The notes under the pieces are model-generated. The model was not told the DNA's origin, ran no database searches, and saw only the letters and a list, made by a program, of their open reading frames with translations. 64,000 bases of DNA, taken from Methanococcoides alaskense (GTDB lineage: Archaea; Halobacteriota; Methanosarcinia; Methanosarcinales; Methanosarcinaceae). The translations under genes and the position numbers were made by a program. The stretch spans positions 1 through 64,000 of the forward strand of contig NZ_JAQFFK010000002.1 of assembly GCF_027594145.1 (NCBI RefSeq), read 5' to 3'. Below, piece by piece: positions 56,343 to 64,000 of this stretch; within the stretch, counting starts at the first letter, position 1; every line of letters begins with the position of its first letter.

Positions 56343-57098
56343 TCAGGAAGTTATCTTGTCAAGAGATTCCATGATATCGTAAATTTTCTTTGAGAACATA
56401 TGGCCCGGTTCCGTAAGTACCAGGACCTCATTATCACCCCGGACAGCAACATCACACATACAGGAGATAGATGCCAGAACCGGAAGATCGAACTTTTTAC
56501 CTGAAATATCAGTAGGATTGTCACTATGACACATATTCTCAATAATATAACAATCCTTATCCAGAGGCATATAGACACCTCCAATGACCTGCTCCATCAA
56601 CCTCTGCCTGGAAGCCCCCGGCCTGCCCACCGAGATAACATGGTCTGCAACTGCAATTGCATTGACGGAAGTAAAATCCACACCAGCGCCAGTATCCAGA
56701 ATAACAACATCTATACCTGCATTCGAAAGGTCCTTCTTAGCAGCCATCAAGAGTTTCAATGCTTTTGACTGCCATTTTCGATCCTTGCTTGAAACCTCAC
56801 GTACAGCAAGAATATCAGGATTAGAATAGCCAACATAGAACGCGCCCTTGGTACCCATTTCCTTGCTGACATCCTTGACCACATCCATGACACCGTATCG
56901 CCCTTCAAAGATATCATTGACCCAGTGTTTACCTTCAGGAAGCAGATAATTGAATGAACTAGGCGCCTTTAGATCAACATCCAGAAGGCATACGCTCTTT
57001 CCAACAGATGCATATGCAGATGCAAGATTAATTGCAAACGAGGTTTTACCGGAACCGCCTTTATAAGAATGTATCGCAATTGTCACTGCCATATCCAT
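56343..57098 (-). CDS. ParA/MinD-family P-loop ATPase
   Basis: The 251-residue protein has a deviant Walker A SYKGGSGKTS at 11-20, the DVDLKAPS switch near 40-47, and LDTGAGVDF near 140-148 (Walker B). It resembles orphan MinD/ParA or Soj-like ATPases. No ParB-like partner or centromere-like repeats are seen. It shares orientation with a winged-helix gene 156 bases upstream. A role in positioning, in surface-structure assembly or in regulation is possible. An alternative ATG is at 57092. Confidence 0.8.
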   Translation of the reverse strand: MDMAVTIAIHSYKGGSGKTSFAINLASAYASVGKSVCLLDVDLKAPSSFNYLLPEGKHWVNDIFEGRYGVMDVVKDVSKEMGTKGAFYVGYSNPDILAVREVSSKDRKWQSKALKLLMAAKKDLSNAGIDVVILDTGAGVDFTSVNAIAVADHVISVGRPGASRQRLMEQVIGGVYMPLDKDCYIIENMCHSDNPTDISGKKFDLPVLASISCMCDVAVRGDNEVLVLTEPGHMFSKKIYDIMESLDKITS

Positions 57099-57254
57099 AT
57101 CCCTTCAATATTGTAGAGTTGCAATTAGATAAATGATTAAACTTGTATATAAAATAATTCAAAATTACAATTGATTAGTAATAAAGTTTACTTTACTTAA
57201 AATGATATAAATGACATCATATTTCAACTCAATAATCAGATTGCTGAGCTCGTT

Positions 57255-57602
57255 TCACTTACCCAGCCCTTCCCCAATACTAAAATATACTTTCCTACCA
57301 TTCCTGTTCTTTGCAACATGGCCCATTCGTACCAATTGGTTCAGATAATTGCTTTCAACAGCTCTCTCTTTATTGGTTCTCTCTGCAAGCTCGTCTGCCG
57401 TAGCCGAACCCAGCTCAAAAAGGGCTGTTGCAGTCGTACGTAAATGGTCTGGCAAAGTGAGCAATGTCATAACATCCAGAACATCTAAAATACCATCATC
57501 CGATTCTTTATCAACTGACCCCTGTATAAGGATACGGTCCAGTTTGCCACTGATCTCACGAAGGAGCCTGATCATTTCTTCAGTTGATGAATTATCGGTC
57601 AT
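57255..57602 (-). CDS. Small winged-helix transcriptional regulator
   Basis: A 115-residue protein. The first third is a helical, charged segment with heptad-like leucines (MIRLLREISGKLDRIL), suggesting dimerisation. The C-terminal ~65 residues are a winged helix-turn-helix of the ArsR/TrmB kind (LPDHLRTTATALFELGSATADELAERTNKERAVESNYLNQLVRMGHV), with the wing NRNGRKVYFSI. No ligand-binding cysteines are present. It may control the ParA-like gene downstream or itself. Confidence 0.75.
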   Translation of the reverse strand: MTDNSSTEEMIRLLREISGKLDRILIQGSVDKESDDGILDVLDVMTLLTLPDHLRTTATALFELGSATADELAERTNKERAVESNYLNQLVRMGHVAKNRNGRKVYFSIGEGLGK

Positions 57603-57755
57603 ATGATCCCGCCAACATTATTATTGGATACTACAGATATAATTAAGGAACAATTATACCAATTACGACATTCTTTAATATAAATGTATTGAAGGCTTAC
57701 AGTAATACAACAGATTGAAAAAAAAACAAAATGAATGAAAGATATTAGCAACCCT

Positions 57756-59408
57756 TCATATCATTTTAGACATATACACACCATCGCGATAATAACCAAA
57801 CTTGCGATAATACTGCCTTACACCAATGCCACTGATAATAGAGATCTTTGAGTAACCTGCATCCTTTGCCAGAAGTTCTGCATTTTCCAACAGTTCGGCA
57901 CCATAGCCTTTATGCTGCCAGTCCATGCCCTCAGCACCTTTGCCCACCGGGACCATAGAACCATACACATGAAGCTCCCTTACCAGTGCAGCATCCTGCA
58001 ATTCTTCCCTGTGAGGCGTATTCGGGAACCGAAGACGTAAGAAACCTATCAGAATATCAGTACTTACATCCTCGAACGAAAGGAAATGTTCCTTTCCGCC
58101 ACAGGAATCATAGGTATCGATGGTAAGCTCTATACTATCAACATCAGGTTCATTCCCTTTGAGGAAATTATGACCGACTTCCCTGCAACGGATACACTTA
58201 CACTTAACACCCCTTGACTCAAGACGTTCCTTCGCAAGCTGTCTTATATTACTTTTCTTCACACCTGCGAATATCTGCGGGGACGGGATATCCCTCTGTA
58301 TACGCTGCATACGGACCCACTTCGGCATAATTGCCTTGATATCCGCCAGAAGTTCGATAGCCTCCTCGTCACCGAGAGCCTCATATTCCCCTCTCGACCA
58401 CATATCATAAAGCTCAGTACCTTCCGTCACCAGTGTAGGATATATCTTAAGATAATCCGGCATGAAATTACTATCAGAGAACAGCTTCTTGAATCCCCGA
58501 AGGTCCCTTGCAGAGTCCATTCCCGGAAGATGAGGCATCATATGGAAACCTACCTTCAGTGCACTATCCCGCAGCACCCGGTTCGAATCCACCGAGTCCT
58601 GAACACTATGCCCCCTCCGCATCCTCTCAAGCACGAAATCATATACACTTTGCACACCGATCTCGACCTTGGTAGCACCCAGCTTAAGCATCCGGTCCAC
58701 ATGATCGGCATTAGTCCAATCCGGTCTTGTCTCAAAGGTTATACCGGTATTACGGACCATGGCGGTCTCGTTCGCCTTCTGGACATCTTCGACCGTCACA
58801 TAAGGAATGGAATCCCCGATAACTTTTACATCTTCACGCCACTGTGTACCGGAAAAATCGTTCATGGCCTCAAGGCATCTCTTAGTGTACCATTCCTGGT
58901 AATCGATAGCACGTGAAGAGAACGTACCACCCATGACAATAAGCTCTGCCTTGCCCACATCATGACCTATATGCTTTAACTGAGAAAGACGGCCAGAGAC
59001 AATGCGATAAGGATCGTACTCATATTGCATCGCCCTCATTGTGGCAGGTTCCCTGCCCATATAGCTTTGAGGGGAATTGAAAGAGGACTTCGGGCCCCCC
59101 GGGCAAGGTATACAGACCCCATGAGGACATTCACATGGAGATGTCATTGCCGCTATGACCGCCACTCCCGAGATCGTCCGAACAGGCTTTCGGCGAAGAA
59201 GATCACGAACAAGCTTCTGCTCTTCATCCGTCCCTACCCTGATAATATCAGGATGTTTAGGAAGAGTGGACAGCTTGTACTCTTTGCTGATAACCTTCTT
59301 CGCTTTGGTCAATTGCTTCTCATCAGAGATATCCCCGTCAAGCACCATGTCCAGCAACTTTCGGCATGCAACCCTGAAATTATCATTAACTTCCGATGTC
59401 ATATTCAA
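57756..59408 (-). CDS. elp3: Elp3 tRNA uridine-34 carboxymethyl transferase
   Basis: Archaeal Elp3 of 550 residues. The radical-SAM domain has the cluster motif CPHGVCIPCPGG (Cys94, Cys99, Cys102). Family segments GREPATMRAMQYEYDPY, VMGGTFSSRA and TFETRPDW follow. The C-terminal GNAT acetyltransferase domain includes HVYGSMVPVGKG and QHKGYGAELLENAELLAKDAGY near 505-530. It adds a carboxymethyl group to wobble uridine from acetyl-CoA. It lies eight bases downstream of the RFC subunit gene and is probably cotranscribed. Confidence 0.95.
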   Translation of the reverse strand: MNMTSEVNDNFRVACRKLLDMVLDGDISDEKQLTKAKKVISKEYKLSTLPKHPDIIRVGTDEEQKLVRDLLRRKPVRTISGVAVIAAMTSPCECPHGVCIPCPGGPKSSFNSPQSYMGREPATMRAMQYEYDPYRIVSGRLSQLKHIGHDVGKAELIVMGGTFSSRAIDYQEWYTKRCLEAMNDFSGTQWREDVKVIGDSIPYVTVEDVQKANETAMVRNTGITFETRPDWTNADHVDRMLKLGATKVEIGVQSVYDFVLERMRRGHSVQDSVDSNRVLRDSALKVGFHMMPHLPGMDSARDLRGFKKLFSDSNFMPDYLKIYPTLVTEGTELYDMWSRGEYEALGDEEAIELLADIKAIMPKWVRMQRIQRDIPSPQIFAGVKKSNIRQLAKERLESRGVKCKCIRCREVGHNFLKGNEPDVDSIELTIDTYDSCGGKEHFLSFEDVSTDILIGFLRLRFPNTPHREELQDAALVRELHVYGSMVPVGKGAEGMDWQHKGYGAELLENAELLAKDAGYSKISIISGIGVRQYYRKFGYYRDGVYMSKMI

Positions 59409-59416
59409 AACCAGAT

Positions 59417-60442
59417 TTAATAAAGTTCCAGGACCAACTTCTCCAGATGGATCCGTGGATTCGCACTGTCGATGACCATGGCATCTGTATCAGCTAGACT
59501 GCAGATGGCCCTTGCGATCTCACTTTCGCCCCTACCAGAATCCACTACCACAGAATGTAACTGTTGCAACACCTCGCCCCCTGTAAAACCTTCTTCGATA
59601 AGAAGCGTATCTATCAGTTTTCGTGCATTCAGTATATCATGCTCAATAGCAGCATTATGAAGCTCGGTCACATTTTTGGACACATCGACTAACGCTTCCT
59701 CATAAAGAATATCCCCTGTGATGGTTTTCCCAGGATGGTTCATGACCGCGAACTGAAGTGTAAGAAGGGCTTTGGAAATATCACCCCCTGCATAATAAAG
59801 CAGAGCATCGTAACCATCATCCGATATAGAGATGCCTTCCTTCTCTGCCACCGAGATCACAAATGCCCGGAGTGCATCGTCCGGCACATAAGTAAAGAAC
59901 AGTTCCAGCCCCCTGGAACGCAAAGGAGCTATCAGTTTTGAAGGTTGCGTGGTAGATAATATGAACCTGCAGGTCCTGGTATATTTTTCCATCATGCGCC
60001 TTAAAGCGTGTTGGGCACTCGTTTCCAGAGATTCAACATTGTCGATGAAGATTATCTTATAATCTGCATCTAATGAACCCATGCCTGCAAATTCATTTAT
60101 GACTTCCTTGAATATGGAAATAACACTGGAATATATCTTTTTGGGGTCATCGGTACCTATAATGTGAACAAAACGCTTATCCCTCACAAGATAGCGTTTC
60201 CCCTGATCAAAGAAATCAGAACCATTGAAGTAAGTGAAATTGTTCTCATAGTATTCCCCATAGAGCTCGTATGCCAAAGCGAACGCTGTGGAAGACTTAC
60301 CGGAATTCACCGGCCCATGAAAAACAAGATGGGGAAGGTTGCCCGAATCCACAAGACGAACGAGAGAATTTACAGATTCACCGTTCCCCACAATATCCTC
60401 AAGCTTCTGAGGCCGGTATTTTACAGTCCATAGATCCTTCAT
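59417..60442 (-). CDS. Replication factor C small subunit, divergent paralog (RfcS2-like)
   Basis: AAA+ clamp-loader subunit of 341 residues from ATG 60442, chosen because GGAGGT lies six bases before it. Family start WTVKYRPQKLEDIVGN. Walker A reads GPVNSGKS at 43-50 instead of GPPGTGKT. Walker B reads IFIDNVES at 131-138 instead of the DEAD-type box, and the arginine-finger SRC motif is SRG at 176-178. Methanosarcina RFC has three subunit types, including a second small subunit, and this protein fits that role. ATP hydrolysis may be weakened. It is flanked by elp3 and secD on the same strand. Confidence 0.85.
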   Translation of the reverse strand: MKDLWTVKYRPQKLEDIVGNGESVNSLVRLVDSGNLPHLVFHGPVNSGKSSTAFALAYELYGEYYENNFTYFNGSDFFDQGKRYLVRDKRFVHIIGTDDPKKIYSSVISIFKEVINEFAGMGSLDADYKIIFIDNVESLETSAQHALRRMMEKYTRTCRFILSTTQPSKLIAPLRSRGLELFFTYVPDDALRAFVISVAEKEGISISDDGYDALLYYAGGDISKALLTLQFAVMNHPGKTITGDILYEEALVDVSKNVTELHNAAIEHDILNARKLIDTLLIEEGFTGGEVLQQLHSVVVDSGRGESEIARAICSLADTDAMVIDSANPRIHLEKLVLELY

Positions 60443-60463
60443 TGAACAACCTCCAAACAACCA

Positions 60464-62158
60464 TCACTCTGCTTTGTCAAGGACCACTTTGATCACTTTG
60501 CCATATACAGGTCTTGCAATAAGCACACCGATAAGCACACCAATTATTGTAGTGATGGCAAATCCCCTGAGAGCACCGAATCCCATGACCACCAGAGGTG
60601 ACATAGCAATTGTCGTTGTCGCTGCAGCTGCAAATATAATAGCAAATGCCTTGGAGATCCTTTCCATGTAGACCTTGGTGGATGGAAGCTTGCCTTCATA
60701 CAGAACTTCATCCGTGATGATCACAAGATGGTCGATACCCGTACCGATAGCCGCAATAATACCAGCTATTGCCGGAAGGTCAAGCTGCCAGTTAACAGCG
60801 CCAGCAAAACCAAGTATAATTATGACCTCACAGAGAGAAGTACCCACCATAGGCAACAGGATCTCTTTTTGATGGTATCTCCTGAACACCACTACAGCCA
60901 CTGCCAACAATGCGAAAAGCCCTGCTAAAACCACCTGCCTCTTGAACTGATCACCTAATGCTGCATCCACCTGACCGGAGCCCATGAGCACGACATTAAC
61001 AGGCAACGCACCTGCACGCAAATGTATCTGAAGCTGGTCTGCCTGAGTTTTACCATCCTCATCGGCACCCGTAGAAGCCTGCCAGGAATAGATAGGATGT
61101 TCGTCCAGTGCTGAAGCCGCGGAATAGCTCAATGGTGCACCATATACCTCATTGTCATCCAGGTACATGTAGAGCAGATGAGAATTAGGATCAGCGATAG
61201 CCCCGGTCTCAATGGCGATCTTCTGCAAAGCAAAAGCACCATCCTCATCGAGAGTGAAAGGAGTGTTCCAGTGACCATCCATCTGGGTAACAATACCCAC
61301 TTTTTCTATAGAATCGCCATAAAGTACATGCACACTTTCATTTCCAGTGGTTTGCATGCGTATCTCGAACTTGCCTGGCTTCTCTACGATCTCCTTTGCC
61401 GTAGTAAGATCAGTACCTGCAAAATCGATCAGTATATACTCCTCGCCAACCGTACGCACAGGTATATCCTTAAGACCAAGGGAATTCAGCTTTTCACTAA
61501 GGATATCACGCGTCATGTCCCGGGTCTCTGTCCTGACACCTTCCCTGAATATCACATCCCCGCCACTTCCTGTAAGGACATTGCCTCCAACAGGGACCAT
61601 CAATGTCTGTAATTCTTCCAGAGAGACAGCTGTACGGATCTCGTACTCAACACCATCCCCAACAAAAAGAGGAACAACCTCAGTATTGAGAGCCTTGGAA
61701 AGATATTGCATTATAAGGGTTTGTTTGTTAGTGGAAAGCACGATGCTACTTGTATCATCAGAAAATGAGATATCGGATGCCCCAAGACCCAAAAGGTCCA
61801 TCTGGAGGCCAGAGACATATGTACTGGTCGTGAAAGTGACAGTATTGCCATCATTGGAATATCCCTCACCTTCATCCCCTGTAACACTTATGATCTCTAT
61901 AGGAGCATCGATCGCAGACTCCACTATTTCGGTTACCAGCATTGAGATGTCGGCATCCAGTTGAGTAACGGCACCCTGCAACTTGATCTGTATCCATGAA
62001 CCACCTTCAAGATCAAGACCATAATTAAGATCAGTGTTCAGACCCTCCTCAGCAGAGTAGCCCGGACCTATCATCACAACAGAGAGAACTACAGCCGCGA
62101 TCAGTAACCAGACACGTATATCATTCTTCAATCCTTTCGGAACTTCCTCTTCCCTCAT
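60464..62158 (-). CDS. secD: Preprotein translocase subunit SecD
   Basis: Membrane protein of 564 residues from ATG 62158, which overlaps the secF stop by four bases and is preceded by AAGGAGAAGG. One N-terminal helix (about 14-35), then the large extracytoplasmic P1 domain (DLNYGLDLEGGSWIQIKL at its start), then five C-terminal helices. The RND signature PAIAGIIAAIGTGIDHLVIITDEVLYEG lies near 460-487. It drives late steps of Sec export with SecF. Gene order secF-secD is the archaeal one. It lies 21 bases upstream of the rfcS gene. Confidence 0.95.
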   Translation of the reverse strand: MREEEVPKGLKNDIRVWLLIAAVVLSVVMIGPGYSAEEGLNTDLNYGLDLEGGSWIQIKLQGAVTQLDADISMLVTEIVESAIDAPIEIISVTGDEGEGYSNDGNTVTFTTSTYVSGLQMDLLGLGASDISFSDDTSSIVLSTNKQTLIMQYLSKALNTEVVPLFVGDGVEYEIRTAVSLEELQTLMVPVGGNVLTGSGGDVIFREGVRTETRDMTRDILSEKLNSLGLKDIPVRTVGEEYILIDFAGTDLTTAKEIVEKPGKFEIRMQTTGNESVHVLYGDSIEKVGIVTQMDGHWNTPFTLDEDGAFALQKIAIETGAIADPNSHLLYMYLDDNEVYGAPLSYSAASALDEHPIYSWQASTGADEDGKTQADQLQIHLRAGALPVNVVLMGSGQVDAALGDQFKRQVVLAGLFALLAVAVVVFRRYHQKEILLPMVGTSLCEVIIILGFAGAVNWQLDLPAIAGIIAAIGTGIDHLVIITDEVLYEGKLPSTKVYMERISKAFAIIFAAAATTTIAMSPLVVMGFGALRGFAITTIIGVLIGVLIARPVYGKVIKVVLDKAE

Positions 62159-63057
62159 GTCCTTCTCCTCCTTGGAGTACTGCGGCGAACATGCCATCTC
62201 AGAATACCAGTGTTAAGTAGCCACGTATTCATCAGATCGGCAACCAGTCCAAATATAAGGACTATCGCAATGTCGGAAAGCAGATTTATCTGTGAAACAG
62301 AAGAGGTCACCAGATAAGAGAAGGTGGAAACAATATACATCACGACCAACGCAGCAAGCGTTGTAGTTGTCATGGTGATACCGGTATGCATCGCACGCCC
62401 GATGTTCTCATCAGGACTGCCCCTTCTCTTAAGGACACGAGTGGTCAGCAATATATCACTGTCTACCGAATAACCGATCAGCATCAACAGTGCTGCAACA
62501 GTTCCAAGGGACAGCTCGATCCCTACAAGGTTCATAAAACCAATAGCTATGGCAATATCTGAGAATGCGGAAAGCACCACAGCAAGTGATGGTACCGCCG
62601 TTCTGAAAATAAGGAACACAACAAGGGCCATACCTATGAACGAAAGACAAAGAGCTATCAAAGCCTGTGTCTGCAATTCCTTACCGTACAATGCACCTAT
62701 CTGTTTTATCTCCACACTGCTATACTTGGAAGTTATTGCCTTCTCAATCTCAGACTGAGATTCGCCATCCATCGGGCCGAACTGTAGAATAGCACGGTCT
62801 CCGGTCTTACGGGCATCGACAATGGAATGAGCTGAATATGCAAGCTCAAGGGCTTCTGCAGATTCCTGCGTCTCAAAAGCGATCATCGTTCCGCCCTCAA
62901 ATTCCATCCCAAGCTTCACCGGTGCTCCGGTCGTCGCAAATACGAACCCCGAAACTAAAAGGGAAAGCACCAACACTGCAAGTGGGATCGCGATCAATTT
63001 CTTATCATCGCAACTTCGTACAAAAGAGTCAAGATACTCTGTTAAAATGGCTGCCAT
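62155..63057 (-). CDS. secF: Preprotein translocase subunit SecF
   Basis: The 300-residue protein has a first membrane helix near 22-42 and a short P1 domain (KLGMEFEGGTMIAFET). Five C-terminal helices follow, including GIELSLGTVAALLMLIGYSVDSDILLTTRVLKRRGS with the Asp pair characteristic of SecF/RND proteins. The end is a basic Arg-rich tail. It overlaps secD (ATGA). It acts with SecD at the cell membrane. Confidence 0.95.
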   Translation of the reverse strand: MAAILTEYLDSFVRSCDDKKLIAIPLAVLVLSLLVSGFVFATTGAPVKLGMEFEGGTMIAFETQESAEALELAYSAHSIVDARKTGDRAILQFGPMDGESQSEIEKAITSKYSSVEIKQIGALYGKELQTQALIALCLSFIGMALVVFLIFRTAVPSLAVVLSAFSDIAIAIGFMNLVGIELSLGTVAALLMLIGYSVDSDILLTTRVLKRRGSPDENIGRAMHTGITMTTTTLAALVVMYIVSTFSYLVTSSVSQINLLSDIAIVLIFGLVADLMNTWLLNTGILRWHVRRSTPRRRRT

Positions 63058-63163
63058 TCTTAATGCTCCATTATTAAAAATATGTCACAATATAATAATC
63101 GTTACTATTCTCAGAATCATACACTACAACTTATATATACTACTTGCTATTTTCATTTAACAC

Positions 63164-63619
63164 ATGACTGAAAGACCTTCCATAGATGAATATTTCCTGG
63201 AGATAGCATCAGTTGTCTCAAAACGTTCCACCTGCCTGAGGAACAAGGTCGGTGCCGTCATCGTAAGGAACAAGAGAATTCTTTCGACCGGCTACAACGG
63301 CGCACCAAGCAATATGGAACATTGTCTTGATATCGGCTGCATAAGACAGCAGAACAATATCGCATCAGGAACCTGCCATGAGAAATGTAGGGCAGTACAT
63401 GCGGAACAGAACGCCATCATACAGGCAGCCCTTCACGGAGTAGGCATAGGAGGCGCAACAGTTTACTGCACCCACCAGCCATGCATCCTTTGTGCAAAGA
63501 TGATAATTAATTCCAATATAACCAAGGTAGTATACAGCACTCCATACCCTGACACCGACACGCAGGAATTCTTTAACGCAGCAGGTGTTGAAATGGTGTA
63601 CATTCCATCTCAGGAATGA
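63164..63619 (+). CDS. dCMP deaminase-type cytidine/deoxycytidylate deaminase (ComEB-like)
   Basis: Zinc-dependent deaminase of 151 residues with HAEQN at 79-83 (zinc His and catalytic Glu) and PCILC at 106-110 (zinc cysteines). Family features TCLRNKVGAVIV, STGYNGAPSN and the extra CxxGC...H metal site near 54-72 fit deoxycytidylate deaminase. It should convert dCMP to dUMP. It is convergent with cofE and overlaps it by ten bases. A TATA-like stretch lies about 30 bases upstream (63132-63141). Confidence 0.9.
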   Translation: MTERPSIDEYFLEIASVVSKRSTCLRNKVGAVIVRNKRILSTGYNGAPSNMEHCLDIGCIRQQNNIASGTCHEKCRAVHAEQNAIIQAALHGVGIGGATVYCTHQPCILCAKMIINSNITKVVYSTPYPDTDTQEFFNAAGVEMVYIPSQE

Positions 63620-64000
63620 CGAAGACACTTCAACCCTTTTCTAATAATATCCTCGCCTTCCCGGCGATACATTTCTTTTACGGACACATCATCGCTGCTA
63701 TACAGATCAAAACCACGCACAATGACCACAGGGGTCCCACCTGCAGCCTCACCCATCAACAGGTTCGCAGCCGAAGCAACCTCATCAGCCACCGCTTCCT
63801 CGGTTATCTCAAGCACTTTCCCGAAAAGGTCCTTCTCACCCCGCCAGTTCTTGATAGGGTGAACACCATAGACACCCACCGCAACACCGGTCTGCCCGAT
63901 CTTAAAGGATCGGCCATTCGTATCAGTGATAATTACGCTGACATCCTTGCCGCATAGCTCAGCAACATGCATTCCAATGGCCTTTGCAGACCCATCCGGA
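63610..64000 (-). CDS. cofE: Coenzyme F420:L-glutamate ligase (C-terminal part)
   Basis: The frame is open to the edge of the window, so the N-terminal part lies beyond 64000. The visible ~130 residues include DGSAKAIGMHVAELCGKDVSVIITDTNGRSFKIGQTGVAVGVYGVHPIK, the metal- and GTP-site region of CofE. DEVASAANLLMGEAAGGTPVVIVRG follows near the end. It adds gamma-linked glutamates to F420-0 with GTP. An internal ATG at 63972 is not the true start because the homologous sequence precedes it. Confidence 0.92.
   Translation of the reverse strand, partial: PDGSAKAIGMHVAELCGKDVSVIITDTNGRSFKIGQTGVAVGVYGVHPIKNWRGEKDLFGKVLEITEEAVADEVASAANLLMGEAAGGTPVVIVRGFDLYSSDDVSVKEMYRREGEDIIRKGLKCLRHS

Overview
The window looks like chromosome from a methylotrophic methanogen of the Methanosarcinaceae (Methanococcoides or Methanolobus-like). 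Supporting features are a fused Fae-Hps protein, the archaeal route into aromatic amino acids (ADH synthase plus dehydroquinate synthase II), CofE for coenzyme F420, Cdc48, RadA, Elp3, an RFC small subunit of the divergent Methanosarcina type, archaeal SecD/SecF, and PGF-pre-PGF and PEF-CTERM surface proteins. Of about fifty intact genes whose stop codon I read, only one ends in TAG, as expected in a pyrrolysine-decoding lineage. No rRNA, tRNA or CRISPR array was seen.

Layout. 1-7.1 kb is mostly housekeeping: the end of a sugar-nucleotide epimerase, Cdc48, a PRC-barrel protein, phosphoglycolate phosphatase, RadA, a YdjM-like membrane protein, CoaD and a 48-residue zinc-ribbon protein. 7.2-9.6 kb holds two nucleotide-sugar dehydrogenases. 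9.7-15.1 kb is the most unusual block: an Sfp-type phosphopantetheinyl transferase, an acyl carrier protein, an ANL adenylating enzyme, a sugar amidotransferase of the WbpG/WbuX type, an NAD synthetase-like ATP pyrophosphatase and a FabG-like reductase. It is bracketed by the intact nucleotide-sugar dehydrogenase and a decayed C-terminal copy of such a gene, so it probably arrived as a module. I infer that it makes an ACP-bound acyl or aminoacyl group and attaches or amidates it on a surface-glycan sugar.

15.3-39.5 kb is a surface-polysaccharide and S-layer region, visibly AT-rich and decaying. It holds two paralogous secreted beta-helix proteins (one with cohesin and dockerin, one with PKD and a CBM9-like domain), CapK- and CapA-like proteins, several glycosyltransferases, a flippase, a large membrane protein, two polysaccharide deacetylases, a DUF354 protein and a double-domain GT2. 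Among these lie several pseudogene fragments, a tandem 120-bp repeat and a broken IS200/IS605-family element whose right end now supplies the C-terminus of one beta-helix protein.

39.9-45.6 kb carries a conserved hypothetical plus an endonuclease-IV-like TIM barrel, a DUF1616 protein, a frameshifted PGF-pre-PGF protein and a PEF-CTERM protein. 45.9-51.8 kb is GMP synthase subunit A divergent from a tightly overlapping aromatic operon (ADH synthase, DHQ synthase II, aroD, aroE, tyrA), with a 29-bp palindrome next to the operon TATA box. 51.9-53.8 kb has triosephosphate isomerase and Fae-Hps. 54-64 kb has a membrane protein, a complete IS1341-type TnpB element with an atypical RuvC site, a ParA-like ATPase with a winged-helix regulator, Elp3, an RFC small subunit, SecD/SecF, a dCMP deaminase-type enzyme and the end of CofE.

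All calls come from reading motifs, reading frames and spacing. No database search was run.
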